From positions 1 through 64,000 of the forward strand of contig JBBPTG010000012.1 of NCBI GenBank assembly GCA_038093975.1: DNA of 64,000 nt. The letters run 5' to 3'. Positions within the stretch are counted from its first letter, which is position 1, and every line of letters begins with the position of its first letter. The translations under genes and the position numbers were made by a program. The notes under the pieces were generated by a model. The model worked only from the letters and a program-made list of their open reading frames with translations, was not told the DNA's origin and searched no databases. The stretch is from Chalciporus piperatus (Eukaryota > Basidiomycota > Agaricomycetes > Boletales > Boletaceae). This document shows positions 29,323-41,704 of this stretch, piece by piece.

Positions 29323-30242
29323 TATTCTCTTACGAAATACGAATTTGCACAAATGATACCTTGCGCTAGATATACGAGTTTTCGCAATCGCCTACATGTT
29401 TTGCTTTCTTGACACTCTACCTTGTTCGTCTCGCTTGTACACGTACTCTAGGCTACTCTAGGGCCTGCTTTGCAATCACGTTGCGCTGCCAATCTTGCGA
29501 CAAACGCTTATTGGTTCCTCGTGCTTCAAGTTCCTGTGCCTGTTGCACTCGCTGTTGCATACCGCAGGTTGACCACAGGCATCTATCGTCTTAACAGATC
29601 TTAACGGCGTTGCCATTTGGGGCCCGGGTAAAAGCAAGTAGGTTCATGGGAGCAACTGACCATGAGCCTGAGAGTTGGACAGAGTCATCGCCGGACCCTA
29701 ACTCACATGTTCTCATCTCATCTCGATAAATATTAGGCAAATCCGGGTTTGGTGATCACAGCCCTCTCACCCAGCACGTTCAGCCCGTGACATGAGAAAG
29801 CGCCACAACGTTGCATTAATGGGGAGTACACTTTCATATAAGTATTTGCTATATCTCAGCTGCCTTTGACAGGACAACCCGGAGGCATGCCGGTTTCGTC
29901 ATAATGCTATGAAGATCTAATACGTCTTTGGCCTCTTCACCACGCACAAGCTATCTAATAATACATCCAATCCCCGGTATTCGTTCACTCCCTTGTTTCG
30001 AGTCTCCGGGCCGTGGCTTTCGTCGGCTAGGTTGGATCCCAGCTTCGCTCACAGCAATTATGGTCACCGAGGAGGAGATTGAAGCAATTCTCGAAGTTAA
30101 GGTCGTGCTTTTCCCGCATGCAGCGATCTCGAGAAGTCCTACAGAGACATATATATAACGGTCCTTTCGATCCGTTCGCTATGTTATTGTCATTCTTTCC
30201 TTGAGCATACTAATCAAGCACCCACTCAACATCCCCTTTGAG
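29323..30242. other. Intergenic, about 920 bp
   Basis: 3' flank of SPE2 and 5' flank of the PP2C gene. Short frames (29409-29594, 29928-30158) lack protein character. No tRNA, repeat or element was seen. Confidence 0.55.
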
Positions 30243-31703
30243 ATGGTTTTCAACGTCATCTCCCTCTCCCCCGCCACATCCACCGACAATCTCCAGGCTT
30301 TGGAGGAAGTCAAGGACTTTTGCACGACTGATCTAGGTCGTGGAGGGAAGAAACGCTGGACGTACCACGTGCTTCCCGAACACGCCGTTAGCACGGAACT
30401 GAAACAACTGAGTGCCCCCCGCTCGTCGAGTTTCGTTGATAGTGTTACCTTTCAACCATGCCCCGCACATCTCAACCAAGATCAATACAGCGTCGAGGAA
30501 TGGGACTTCGATGGCAGTAAATGGCAGTTCAATGCCGTATACGACGGTACTCTAATCCATCTTGCCGCATGTAAATGGTGCTGACCCTAGTTTTCGGCAG
30601 GTCATTGTGGCCATGACACTGTGAACTTCGTCTGGGAGCAACTGCCTTCTATGATAAAAACGTCGCTTCATGAGGCACTTCTCAGTAGCTCCGCGGATAC
30701 GTTACCAAGTCCAAAGCTGGTCTCGGATGTCCTAACAAACGCGATTCGACACCTAGATGACTCTATTCGCTCGGACCTCTTTGATTTTTTGCCCTTCGAG
30801 AAACTCAATGGAATGAGCAACGACGAACTCAGGGAGGAGATCGAACGCCGCAAATCCGAATGGGAGACCATCTCTGCGCGGTGTACACAGGGCGCCACGG
30901 TCATTATTTCTCTCTTAGATCCGTTAAAGAGGAATCTATGGATTGCCAACTTGGGGGACTCTCAGGCAGGTATGTGGCTGTCGTGTCCTTTACGATCTCG
31001 CGTTCGCCTCACACACGTGTGGCGGCGTTACAGTGCTGGCCAGGAAGCCGCCTTCTGGAGAGTGGTCTGGAGTCATTTTAAGTTCCCTGCATAATGGCAA
31101 CAATCCCTTGGAACGCCAGCGCATCGTGAGCGAGCATCCGGGAGAACACTCGTGTGTCGCAGACAACAGGGTCATCGGTTACCTTGCACCCACACGCGGT
31201 ATGGCCTCACGAACACTCTTTCTGAGAATAATTGACCCTGTAACATTCGAATAGCGATCGGAGATACATGGCTGAAAGTTCCTGGTATCTACACACGCCG
31301 GGTTTTTGGGAAGTACAAAGCAGATTGGATGTCGCCCCCACTGGTAGAGAGGTACGCGGGACGCCTCTTGACTCCCCCATACGTCTCGGGCATCCCAGAC
31401 GTACGGCACTGCGTGTTAAACACCACGACCGAAGAGTTCTTCTTGATCCTCTGCTCCGATGGACTTTCAGACCTCTACGACAACATCGACGCGACACTCT
31501 CGGAGAGCGAGTTGGCGGATCAATGGGTTCATATTTTAGCGAGCTCTCTTGAAAAGCGGAAAGAGATGCCGAGAAACTTAGCTTTTGACCTGCTACGCGA
31601 TGCTATCGGTGGGGAGGACATAAAATTGGCTTCGCGCAATTTGACCTTAGAAATGGACGCTAAGTGGATGGACGATGTTACTATACTCGTTCAGCGCCTT
31701 TGA
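30243..31703 (+). CDS. PP2C-family serine/threonine phosphatase
   Basis: Exons 30243-30546, 30601-30969, 31034-31198 and 31255-31703 sum to 1,287 nt (428 aa). Metal-binding and catalytic motifs of PPM phosphatases appear in order: DGHCGH (usual DGHGGH, one Gly replaced by Cys), ANLGDSQAVLA, LCSDGLSDLYDN and WMDDVTILV. APTRAIGDTWLK matches the family RAxGD segment. The domain fills most of the protein, as in the Ptc5/pyruvate dehydrogenase phosphatase branch, but no clear mitochondrial presequence was seen. The substrate is unknown. Confidence 0.92.
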
Positions 31704-31912
31704 TACGCGCTTGAATGCTACCTCTGACTCTCTGTATTTACATCGCGCACCCCGGAAATAACATGTATATTTGGATATATGGTATTGTAGATCATCGATC
31801 ATCGATCATCGTTTTACAGAGAGGTGCCCGAGAAGGAAATGGTAGAAACCACTAGAAGAAAGGCGACGTTATCCTGATGGTTACCGTGGTTCATTACGCA
31901 AATTTCCGCAGT
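31704..31912. other. Convergent 3' region with ATCATCG repeats
   Basis: Short spacer between convergent genes. It contains a triple tandem ATCATCG-type repeat around 31790-31812, possibly part of 3' UTRs. Confidence 0.5.
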
Positions 31913-33558
31913 TCACGGTCTGGTACTCATGCTCTCGTTGTTGGGTGTGTGAGAGCCACCCTTGGTGGAATGGGTTGAGTTAGGTTTGTTCCGCAAACTG
32001 CACAATGGGCACAGACGGATGAACATCTCAACCATCGGCCAGGTTATTGCAGCCTGCTTACGGACTGAGTATAGTCGAACATCATGGAATTAACAATCGC
32101 TTACCATGCCAATACGCCGCATTTCGAAGATCATGGATGCAGAGGAACCATGAGCACGATGTGCATATACGAGAATGTCATATATTTGGCTGCGCACAGG
32201 TATCCTTTCGAAAGCTCTTGTCCATTCGAATTCGCCAAAATCATGATCGTGAACGTCGGGATTGGGAGGAATTGATGGGGCTCGGGGGTAATCAATGCGG
32301 TTGACGTAATCTCGGCGTAGTTTCTCTTCTTCTAGGCCTTGAAGTTGAAAGAACGCATCTCGAGGAATGAGTAGAAGATGATACTTCTCTGATCCCAGGC
32401 GCACGTGATGAAAAGAGATCCACATCCGCAACCGGTCTGATAGGTTTTCAGCATCACTTCCCGACAACGAGCGGCAGATGGCAGCGTAATTTTCAGGGCT
32501 GAACGGAGCTGTTTCTTGTAATTCAGGGGGTAAACCATCCAGGAAACGTGCGAAACCATCTTCGAAAATGGCGCGATTCGGCATTTCCACAGGAGTGATG
32601 TGGGTAATTATCTGGATAATGGCATCGGGGAGTGGCGCAAACAGGGGATGTTCCCAGGACTCTACCAGAGATTTCGTGACAACCATTCCTTGATCGGAAG
32701 GGAAAGAATGCGAAATGAAAGATAATTGGCTAGTGGCATGTGGTTGTCGAGGTGCAAGGTTAGGATGTGATGAGCTAGACAGCGATGGGCGTCCGCTGTG
32801 ATCTGAGGTTTTGTACTGCGATAGGTCAGTTCTTCGTGAAACATTTGATGCAGTTCCTTTCGGACCACGGGACGATGATGCAACGTTTTGTCCATAGAAA
32901 CTATGACCATCACTAGAATCCCCATTTCGGGACTGGGGAGTCGACTCTTCATTGGATTGCATATCAGAAACCAGAAATGAGGCGGTCTTAGCGCCATAAG
33001 GTGTCGTCTGCTTGTCACGAATTGTGCCATGGTCCGAAGGGACTTTGTGTCGCTTTTTCGGGGTGTAGTTGCATTCAGCCTCTGCATCTTCGGCACAGTG
33101 GTTACAGACGGGAAGATTACGATCACACTACAGTGAATGCTCAGCAACGACGGGGCAATGTATTATCATGGAGCTCACTTTCAAATTTCGAAGGCGACAC
33201 CTATCGCACCGAGGGATGCCCCGGTGGGCGGGCGTGGGTAGAGGCGTATATTTGCACTCCCGGCCATTCGCCCAGGAGCAATGGTTACAAGTAGGAAGCA
33301 CTCTGTCACACTAAGGAAAGGTAGTTGAGCTCTTGTCCAGGCTGGATCACGCGATCTTACCCTCAAATTGTTCATGCGACAGTGGTCACAACGTGGCTTG
33401 CCTCGTCGACCCTTCCATTGTGACTGGCGAGCCATATACACTTTCGGATTAGGTATGCGAATTGTAAGTTGAGCATCATCGTTTAACTCCTCCGCGGAAT
33501 CCAATTCTTCTGGAGATTCTGACATTCTTGGCGGGGAAGGTTGAGCGTGACGTTGCAT
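31913..33558 (-). CDS. Protein with two Zn2Cys6 clusters and an HHCC integrase-like finger
   Basis: Exons 33361-33558, 33179-33310, 32105-33127 and 31913-32053 sum to 1,494 nt (497 aa). Near the N terminus are two consecutive Zn2Cys6 binuclear clusters: CDHCRMNNLRCDR...CNHCSWANGREC and CDRCRLRNLKCDR...CNHCAEDAEAEC. Each is interrupted by a phase-0 intron at the same place, before the third Cys. A Ser-rich linker leads to a conserved region (LSDRLRMWISFHH, YHLLLIPRDAFF, AFERIPVRSQIYDIL). The C terminus has H-X2-H-X29-C-X2-C (AHRAHGS ... ITWPMVEMFIRLCPLC), resembling the HHCC finger of retroelement integrases. Probably a DNA-binding nuclear protein. Further 5' exons are possible. Confidence 0.82.
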
Positions 33559-34783
33559 CACGTATAAAATGCCTGAAGCGCGCTGATGAACCGGAATCGA
33601 GTCCGAATGTGATTTTGCTAGTCCTTTGAACACCTGAGAGATACAGGAAAGAATATTAGTGCGAATGTGTAACCTGACCGCCAAAGGCAGTCAGACCTAC
33701 TTGGTCGGCCTAAAAGCAAGACGTGGGTAATGTTTTTCAACGGTTTTCAGATAATAGGTGGTCAGAATTCTTCGCGTATGCCAAGCTAGCAAATAAACGG
33801 TGGGGGGAGCGCACCACAAGACGTCGGATGAAGAGACAGTCCTGCACTGCAAGCCTGAACGAACTTACTTACAAGCGTGACGTTACGGTCACAACACATT
33901 TATGGTAATGTAGTTGATCATTGTAAGTACCGGTCAAGATGAAACAGAGAGTGCGAATGGATCGATCCCTCGTCGCACTGCGCACTAAAAGGCAGTGGGA
34001 TTTTGGTCTGTGAAAGGGAAAATGTAGTGCGAATAGTGTATCGATTGGCAAGCACGCAAATGCTTTCTAGCGTCATGATGATGATCTTAGAACTCCCACG
34101 CCCGAAGCGTCCCTGATACGCGCATTCTTTGAAGTTGCTGCGCAAATGTCTTCCAATCCAGCTATTTGTTTGATTAAACTCTAAGATCTAAGCTGCAAAT
34201 GAGCTTCTAATAGCAAAAATCTGGTTATAGCTGGCATATAAGTACCATATTTTGGTTCCCGTAGGCCAAGCGCAACCACATAACTTTCCTTGAGGGCTAG
34301 CTGCGTTCGAAGGGATTCCAAGGTGCGCCTGAAAATGACTTGTAGGTACTTCTATGAAACCTCCAGGATGTTATGTATCACATTTGGCTTATGTTCAAAG
34401 TTCGGAAACGTCTCCTAAGCACCAAGATGGAGATAGCCGGGCATGGAAATCCACATACATACACCGAACCATTCGCGAAAAGCCAACGACGATATATTTA
34501 GGTCTTGCATCCTGAATCAGTCGACGTGGATGAAGACAGTAATTTGACCTACTGGGACATGCATCAGTTCGTGGTCCAATTTCAGTTCTCTGTGTTTCAG
34601 GCCGGCAAGGCTTGATTGATTGTCTAAGGTCGTCTGGCTTTTGGTAAGACGATATCTTCTCTTCCCCGCTGACGTGTCGCATAAAGCTTCAGTGTACTGG
34701 CACGTTTGTGGTATATTCCCATTCGCAGGGTGTGAGTATATATTGCTCAGCACCCACCCCCCTCCAGCCTCTAGGTGGACAGA
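33559..34783. other. Intergenic, about 1.2 kb
   Basis: Nothing convincing. A possible splice acceptor at about 33622 (CTCTCAG on the minus strand) suggests an untranslated or short coding 5' exon of the Zn2Cys6 gene further right, but it could not be placed. Confidence 0.45.
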
Positions 34784-35780
34784 ATGTTCTCTCTCGATTT
34801 GATCCTAACCCTTGCAACTCGACTCCCATCTCTCGTTTCATTCGGGTCAGCATTGGATGTCGCTGGTATAGCTTACTACGATCCCACTCGGGGTGGTGGC
34901 TCCCTGCTCGACAACGCAGGGGGTGGATACGGAGAACCTTTAAATGTCCGTCTCATCCTGCTACTATCCCTTCTCCCCCAGATGGTTCCACAGGTGATCA
35001 TCTCAGGCCTCAGTTCCAGATGTTTTGGCAGATGATGGTGTCAATTATGCTCGCGCTATAGGGTTGTGAGTACTCTCGTAGCCCTCGCTTCACGCAATAG
35101 GCACCTCAAGGTGCATCACAGCTCAGAGGAATGTTTTGGCATTCACCTTGGACATTCCTTCTCAGCTAATCTCGGCGATGGAAATGCTTGGGTCAACCAA
35201 ACGATCGAGCTTCGTCAAGACTATGGTAGCGCCAGTATCGGAACATGTCTCGAAAGCTTGATAGGTGGCGATCACTTCCGGTTTGTGTACTCTGCGACAT
35301 TTTGTTTATACATGATCGGACAACCAACTCAGTGTATGGCGTCAAAACGGCACGTTGGCGGATAGCGGTGCCTTGTTTGTGGCGTATGTATCATTTCCAG
35401 TTCCTCTCGATTCGCTCACGGACTTGGAATCAGTGTATCCAAGGAAGAGGTACAGGAAAATCTTGTCAAGGCTTACCATTTTAACAACGTTCAATCAGCC
35501 CGCCACCGACGACCACGACATTGTACCCGACGGCTATGACTGACAGGTGCTAATATTCCAGACAGAGATGCTTTGGTTGCGTCTGCGATCGGCGAGACAA
35601 GCTACGGTGGTGTCCCGTACAACACCCAAGCACAGAACGTTACCGGTTTGCTTGCACCAGGCTCGAAAGGCATTAACCATGGTGCGCCCATCGTGTAGAG
35701 GTAGCCCGGGTTTCCCTGACTTCAATCTAGACATTGCACAGAATGGTATCGTTACCGTATTAACCGTGACCATCGCTTGA
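34784..35780 (+). pseudogene. Decayed secreted-type basidiomycete protein gene
   Basis: Coding blocks with good splice sites lie at 34784-34945, 34994-35065, 35122-35280, 35333-35383, 35434-35449, 35499-35681 and 35731-35780. They begin with a hydrophobic leader and give AYYDPTRGGGSLLDNAGGG, EPLNVIISGLSS, CFGIHLG, NLGDGNAWVNQTIELRQDYG, GTCLESLIGGDHFR, NGTLADSGALF, GETSYGG, NVTGLLAPGSKGINH and IVTVLTVTIA. This resembles a widespread agaricomycete secreted protein of unknown role. Block 2 is one base out of frame, rescued only by an acceptor at 35006 that drops VIISGLSS. Block 6 needs two bases (35541-35542) removed, and no splice was found to do that. A sequence error is the alternative. Confidence 0.5.
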
Positions 35781-35941
35781 GCAGCTTTAATACAACAGGT
35801 GGTTACCAGATTGTCGTTCCTGTACATCTCGGATTATGGTTTTTGGATGTGATATTACATGCGATGCATTTGGACGAGACTCCCAAACTAACCTAACCAA
35901 TTGTACAATCAATAAGGGGCAAATGAGGGGCGTAGGTTGCG

Positions 35942-37961
35942 TCAAACGTCATGATCACTACCCCCCTTGATGTCCATCTCACTATACCATGTGGGTTCCT
36001 CGTCCCTTGGCGATGGCGGGGGAGAAGAATACATGGGATGACGTCCGGGACTCGATTGTTGATCATCTCTGACCGATAATTGTTCCGCTTGCTGTTGTTG
36101 AGTACGCCGTTGCACGCGGTTGAGCACAAAGTCCAACTGGAGGTAATTGGAGTCATCCGTGGCAAATTTGCGATGTCGGCGATCTCGGATGTGCTACCCA
36201 ACGTTGAGCATGTATCTTTTGCTCGACTGTAGAAACTTACACATTCAAAATCATCGAATTTCACCCTGCAGCTCTCACAATAACCAGGTTTGCTCCCTTC
36301 GTCACGCTTGGGTAGCCTGAGAGTGTTTGTGCTACGACTCTTCCTGAGCAACGCACCGGGACGTTGAGGAATGCCAAGGGGTGGGCCCATGGCGCCAGCT
36401 TTCCGATTGGAAGCATCCTTCCCAGTTACCAGCGAAGACACTCTGCGAGAAGTGACAACTTGTTGCTGGATTCTTCCACGCAGATTTGCGGGCAGCTCGA
36501 GAGCTCGGAGACTTCCACCAGCGGTGGAAGTCGTACCAGTTGTTGAGGTGATCCCGACGCTGTTTCCTGAAGCGGCAATGTAGGCGCTGGTGGATGGTAG
36601 ATACCCGGAAGCATGGGCTGAACCCTGAGTGTCGGGGAAATCTGCGTCAAGATCAACAAGCTCCTCTCCGCCTGTGTCGGCGACCTGTCGATGCAGATTG
36701 TTCATCGACACCGAACGTCGAAGATCGCCTGTCTTGCGAGCCAAAAGCTGGGCCTGGGCCTGCTTCTTCCGCCTCAACTCCCTCGCTACTCGTTGCTGTC
36801 TCTCGGTTTCCTTGTTTTCTGCTTCGGCATGTCGACTCTTCTCCCATCGACGACGCTCCCGTTCATCAAACTCGATAAATGGGCCACGGGATTTAGGGTG
36901 ACAATAGAGAATAGGCCAGGCGCCACGTTCTTTGCTATCGCGACCTTTGTGTATGGGGTACTCGAGAGCGTGAATCGTTGCCAATTCTTGCCTCGCATCC
37001 TCTACCAAGACAAAGCAACTGGCTTTGGAGAAGTATCGAAAATCATGGCGTTTCTGGGTCGGATCGCGTTCTGTAGTTCCGTGAAGACGTTCCGATGCAA
37101 GCAAGCGGGTGAGATTGCGCTGGTTGGCAGTGACTGCAGGGGTCGGCTGGGCTCCCGGTGGATGCTTATTGGGCGCGGTCATGGAGGCGGGCACATCGCA
37201 TCGTTCCAGTATACTCTCCAACTTTACGGTATTCCATATCTTCATGTTAAAGGCTTGGGCTTTCTCGACGAGGTTGAAGTTTTGCGTGTCACCATCCTCA
37301 GTAGCGCTACGCGGAAATTCAGAACAATGTCACGGCGAAAGAGTGCTTGGACTAACCGTCCTTTCAGCTTTATGGGACTCTTGAGCGATAAGGCTCGAGA
37401 GACCGCGTTTCGCAATCTACGAGCATTCTCCTTGTTCGAGTTCGTTTCTTCAGCAGGTATTGGTGCGTTGGTAATCAAGTGGGTGATCTCGTTTGAGAAG
37501 AAGTCTTCAACACGCTAATCGAACGGTAATCAGTCAATATCAAAAAGAGCGTATCCACAGGGACATACAGCACCAAGTTGAGCAACTCCAGAAACGAGCG
37601 AGCTTCGTAGCGCGGCGGCATCGGGATCGAGTTGATCAAGGTCGAAATAAAAAACCCAAGAAGGGAATGCTCGAGTATACTTGACGCGAAATTCGTTCTT
37701 GGCTGTTTCACGCGCCTGCCGCCTCTGCTCCTTGTCTTTACGTTCTTCGTCTGGTGCAGGTGAGGGAGCTGGAGGGTCTGCAGGGGTCGACCTCACGCGC
37801 TTGGGATTCGTCTGACTTGCGAGCGTGTCTGCACTGGGCTCAGGGGAGCGGGGACGCTTTGCAGAAGCTGATGGTGTCCGTGATTTTTGAGGAGAATTCC
37901 CGAACACTTGCTGAAGTTGTTGGCGAGCACTAAGCGGACGGCGGTTGAGGGAAGTGGCCAT
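35942..37961 (-). CDS. DBF4: DBF4-type activator of Cdc7 kinase
   Basis: Exons 37569-37961, 37357-37514, 36241-37306 and 35942-36193 sum to 1,869 nt (622 aa). The N-terminal BRCT-like motif N region includes FPSWVFYFDLDQL and, across an intron, VEDFFSNEITHLITN and MKIWNTVKLESILERC. Motif M is seen as WPILYCHPKSRGPFIEFDE. The C-terminal DBF4 zinc finger is GYCESCRVKFDDFECHIRDRRHRKF (Cys pair, then His-X5-His). DBF4 binds and activates Cdc7 to phosphorylate MCM helicase at replication origins. A Lys/Arg/Glu-rich coiled stretch lies between M and the finger. The finger is split by a 47-nt intron. Confidence 0.93.
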
Positions 37962-38353
37962 GATGTGTGAGAGCTGAAACCAAACCAAGGAAGAGTCACA
38001 AAGCAAAATACTGGCGGGCGATGAGCGCTGAGCAGGCAGCCCGGGAGGACTGTGGACTGCCAATGGACAGGACTGAGTGATGAAAGATTCAAGTCTTAGT
38101 AGCAGCACGCGCTTGGGGCGATCTGATGATTCTCACGCAAATACGACACAACGCGTCTAGTCGTCCTGCAGGTCACGAGGGTCCTGCGACGCATCCCGAG
38201 AAATAAATTCAATCAAGTGGCATAGCGTACAACGAGCACGAAAATGACTAGGAAAAACAAGCTAGTGTAGCCTTGTACGAGATCAATTGAGATGCACTGG
38301 TGCTGAAATAATACACGGGTGAGTGGTGGGAACTAAAGGGAATACTAGTTTTT
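37962..38353. other. Intergenic, about 390 bp (DBF4 upstream)
   Basis: Presumed DBF4 promoter and 3' end of the CLASP-like gene. No repeat or RNA gene was seen. Confidence 0.5.
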
Positions 38354-40451
38354 TTAATTGAGATCCTTGAGTGCGTGTCTATCTAAACCATCCGTAGCAT
38401 CGTCATCGAGCAATTTACAGGGAGGAGCCATGGTTAACGCCTCTTTGGAAAGCTGATCCATTATCCCAGGGTTTGACTGGTGATCCAAGAAGACACCCGA
38501 GACTGGCAGGTAGTTCTGAGGCGGAGATAGGGGAGAAGATGGTGTGAAGAGAAAACCACGTTGGATGGAAGAAAGGAGAGTCGTGATAGGTGTTTTCGGC
38601 GAGTCTACGTTACCCAGTTTTTGACAAGCTTCAGTGGATGTCAACTGATCGGGGATGGGAGAATGACAACCCGGAGAGGTCAGCTTTAGGGGTTCGTCAG
38701 GAACCTCAGGCTCGTCGGTCTGTGGCGTGCAATCGGGTGATGGGGGCAGAGGTATTTCTGCAGGCGCGGACGACGGGCTAGGCGGAAGAGGGACTAGATC
38801 GGGGGTAACTTTTTTCCGCTCGGGCTTGGCCAGAGGACGCGTGCTCTTCTGGGCAGTCACTGCAGGGCGCCGTTGAGGAGGTAGCTTGACGGGGTTGCCT
38901 ACTCCAGCTTTAGCTGACGGATTATGAGATCGTTGGACTGCAACGGAAGTCGATGAAGTAGGTCCCTTGGCCTGCTTAGCAGGGATCAAAGAGGATTGAC
39001 CAACACGAGCGACAGACATCTTTCCCGGCAGCGCCGGGTCTACATGTCGACTGGGTTTAGAGACATGTTTATCGGCATTGTCCGGTCGATCCACCGGGTT
39101 CGCAGTCACCGGTGCTCGCTCAGTAGAATTCCCGTTCACCGCCACCGGTGGGAGTGGTATCCTCTTAGGGCCGGAGCGGGCAGCATCAGTTATTTGACCG
39201 CGATCGCGGGGAGGGTTGAGTTTTATTTGCATGGGTGGAGGGCGCTGCGGACCCCCAGTTGTAGATGTGCTACGAGTGGGTACGACCCGAGAAGCTCCTG
39301 CAGAGGGCTGGGTGGGTTGGCGAATAGGGACGGAGACCTGGATAGCGTGACGTTGGGCAGTGCCAGAGGGCTGTAATTGCATGCTACGAGGTTGGACGTC
39401 GCGTTGTGTTTGAGAAGTGGCCCGCTGCCGTGGAACACGTATGTCCACCGCAGCGGCAGTGCGGTTGACAGTTGGTCGCTGCCGCGTGTTGGGTGCTGGG
39501 TCTTCCACAGGTGGATGGGTAGGGGGTTTTGGGGCAGTCAAGCGTTGTCCTGGCTCCAGTGTTGCTTTGTTGTTCGCCCGGCTTGGAGGCCTACTAGTTT
39601 GTTTCTGGGCAGCAGACAATGCTGCCTGGGAGCCCGAAGGTACATTCTGGATGTCCAAATACTTCTTCACTACGGGAGTGAGTGGAGTGACGAAACTGGA
39701 AGACCTTTCAGTCACGATACCAGGGAAGCTCTCACGACGCACCTCTCTACTCTTGCGGGCATCAAAGTTTTGTAGGCTTTGAAGATTTCCTTGCTTGCCT
39801 TGCGGACGTCTGCGTTGGCGTCGCGTGCTGTAGATTTGATGAACTCCTCCACAATACGAGCACGGGTATCTTTCTCTAGATCCGGAGGGTTGAAACAATT
39901 GAGGCAAGCCAGCACGCTTTCCGCAGCTATGAGGCGAGGTAAGACAGACTTGTGATTTGCGAGTTCCGCAAGATAGGGCAAGAGAGAAGGAAGTCTAGTG
40001 TGTTGAACAATGGATAAGATGCATGCCCTCGCACGAGACGTGAAGACCTTGTTCGACCTGGCACATAGAGCGAGAACAGTGGGAACGAATACGGAAACCA
40101 AAGGCTCGAATGACGAGCCCAATCCAATGGCCAATGCTGTCAGGAGCTCAATAGCGGCGCCGGATAACCTAGTACGTTCGGAGTTCGCGGCGCTACTGAG
40201 TGGTCTGGATAATGTGCGGATGCCAGCGACCAAGTCGGAAGGAAACTCGCAGCCACCATTATTGCATAGGCGGGTTATCTGCAAGATGCCCTGTGCTACT
40301 GTGTCCCAAGTCTCTTCGGTTTCATCTAGAGAGACTTTCTTGCGGACTGCTTCGATTTCTGCTTTGAGGGTTATTGGGGAATCGCACTGTGGAGGTGTCA
40401 GAGAGTGTATCCAAATGGACAGGGAGGTGATCTGACCGTCGTTATTGGCAT
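38354..40451 (-). CDS. CLASP-like TOG-domain microtubule protein
   Basis: Exons 40437-40451, 39743-40386 and 38354-39695 sum to 2,001 nt (666 aa). The first exon is only five codons (MPITT). The N-terminal 215 residues form a HEAT-repeat TOG fold of CLASP_N type: ETWDTVAQGILQITRLC, LSGAAIELLTALAIGLG, NKVFTSRARACILSIVQHTR, ANADVRKASKEIFKAYK. The remainder is a long disordered Ser/Pro/Arg-rich region (about 450 residues) typical of microtubule-lattice binding. CLASP proteins stabilise microtubules in spindle and cortex. With a single TOG it is smaller than yeast Stu1 or Peg1. The 47-nt intron 39696-39742 was preferred to a 38-nt alternative. Confidence 0.8.
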
Positions 40452-40825
40452 GGAGTTGAGAGCTGGATTGAGGGTGAAGGGTATCGATCAACGTCCAGTC
40501 CTCCAAAACTCGAACTGACAAGCGCGTCTGGGACGTGTCACTGTCACGCACAAGGCACGTGATCAATTGCCTTTTACGGCACACACACTATCGCATTCAA
40601 ACTCCGGTCATCATCGCGAGTCCACTGAAGACGTCGGCGACATCCTCAAGACAAATCTGACGAAGGTGAGCTCTTTTCAAGCCCATGACAGCACTTGGGG
40701 AGCCTTGGGGAGCGATTCCGCGGTCGAACTTTGTTCAGTGGTCCGAAGGAGATCGATTTCACGGCTGGATGTACCCCGTTGAGTTTGGGTGAGGTTGCTA
40801 ACGACCCTCCCTAGGCAATTCCACC
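40452..40825. promoter_or_regulatory. Divergent region of CLASP-like and RPS18 genes
   Basis: 374 bp between the two start codons. No TATA box is obvious. A pyrimidine-rich tract (cgaccctccctagg) lies just before the RPS18 start, a common feature of ribosomal protein mRNAs. Confidence 0.4.
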
Positions 40826-41445
40826 ATGTCTCTCGTCGTTCCCGAAGCCCACCAACAATTCCAGGTTCGGATCCGCTCTCCAACCATTATGACCCTACGC
40901 TAACATGTTGCTCCTAGCACATCTTGCGTCTATTGAACACGAACGTTGATGGCAAGCGCAAGATCATGTACGCCTTGACTGAGATCAAGGGTGTCGGTCG
41001 CCGCTATGCGAACCTTGTCTGCAAGAAGGCTGATGTGGACCTCAACAAGCGGTAAGCGTCCAGATGATCGGCTCGTCGAATCATGTTCAGAGTCATACAG
41101 TGCCGGAGAGCTCAACTCTGACGAACTTGAGCGTCTTGTGACCATCATCCAAAACCCCACTCAGTTCAAGATCCCTACCTGGTTCTTGAACAGACAGAAA
41201 GATATCGTCGACGGTAAAAACTACCAGATCCTGTCGAACGCAGTTGACTCCAAGCTTCGTGATGATTTGGAGCGACTGAAAAAGATTCGGGCACACCGTG
41301 GTCTGAGACATTTCTGGGGCCTCAGGGTACGTGGGCAGCACACCAAAACCACCGGTGAGTAGGCCTCCACATTTTACTACATCATATCTCATTTGCATTA
41401 GGTCGTCGGGGGAAGACTGTCGGTGTCTCGAAGAAGCGTGGTTAG
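40826..41445 (+). CDS. RPS18: Ribosomal protein uS13 (RPS18)
   Basis: Exons 40826-40864, 40918-41051, 41101-41354 and 41402-41445 sum to 471 nt (156 aa), the normal eukaryotic size. Diagnostic segments are [52 protein letters not shown] and the end GVSKKRG. The protein sits on the 40S head and contacts tRNA and the 60S B1 bridge. The four-exon structure with a 13-codon first exon is typical of fungal ribosomal protein genes. The introns (47-53 nt) are too short to host snoRNAs. Confidence 0.97.
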
Positions 41446-41704
41446 CTGTGTTGTTACGCATTCGACTTGTGTTCAAGTGTTTTTGTATGGCATTTTCATT
41501 CCCCAACATGCAACATGCCCCGGTCTATGACCGATTGATCAATTGAGTGACTGCCACAACGACACCTGGAGGAAAGGGAGTTGGATGTATGGGATGTAAA
41601 TGTCACGTGATGACCGAATTGTGGTGTCTCGCGTCGGCGAACGCAGAGTGTGCGGTACCAGTGCAGCAGAAGGAGAGACTGTCCCAGCCAAGTCCCAGAT
41701 CGCC

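Noticed and set aside
33128..33360. Reading through the two introns between Zn2Cys6 halves
   Set aside because: Read-through destroys the Cys spacing; splicing restores both clusters in phase.
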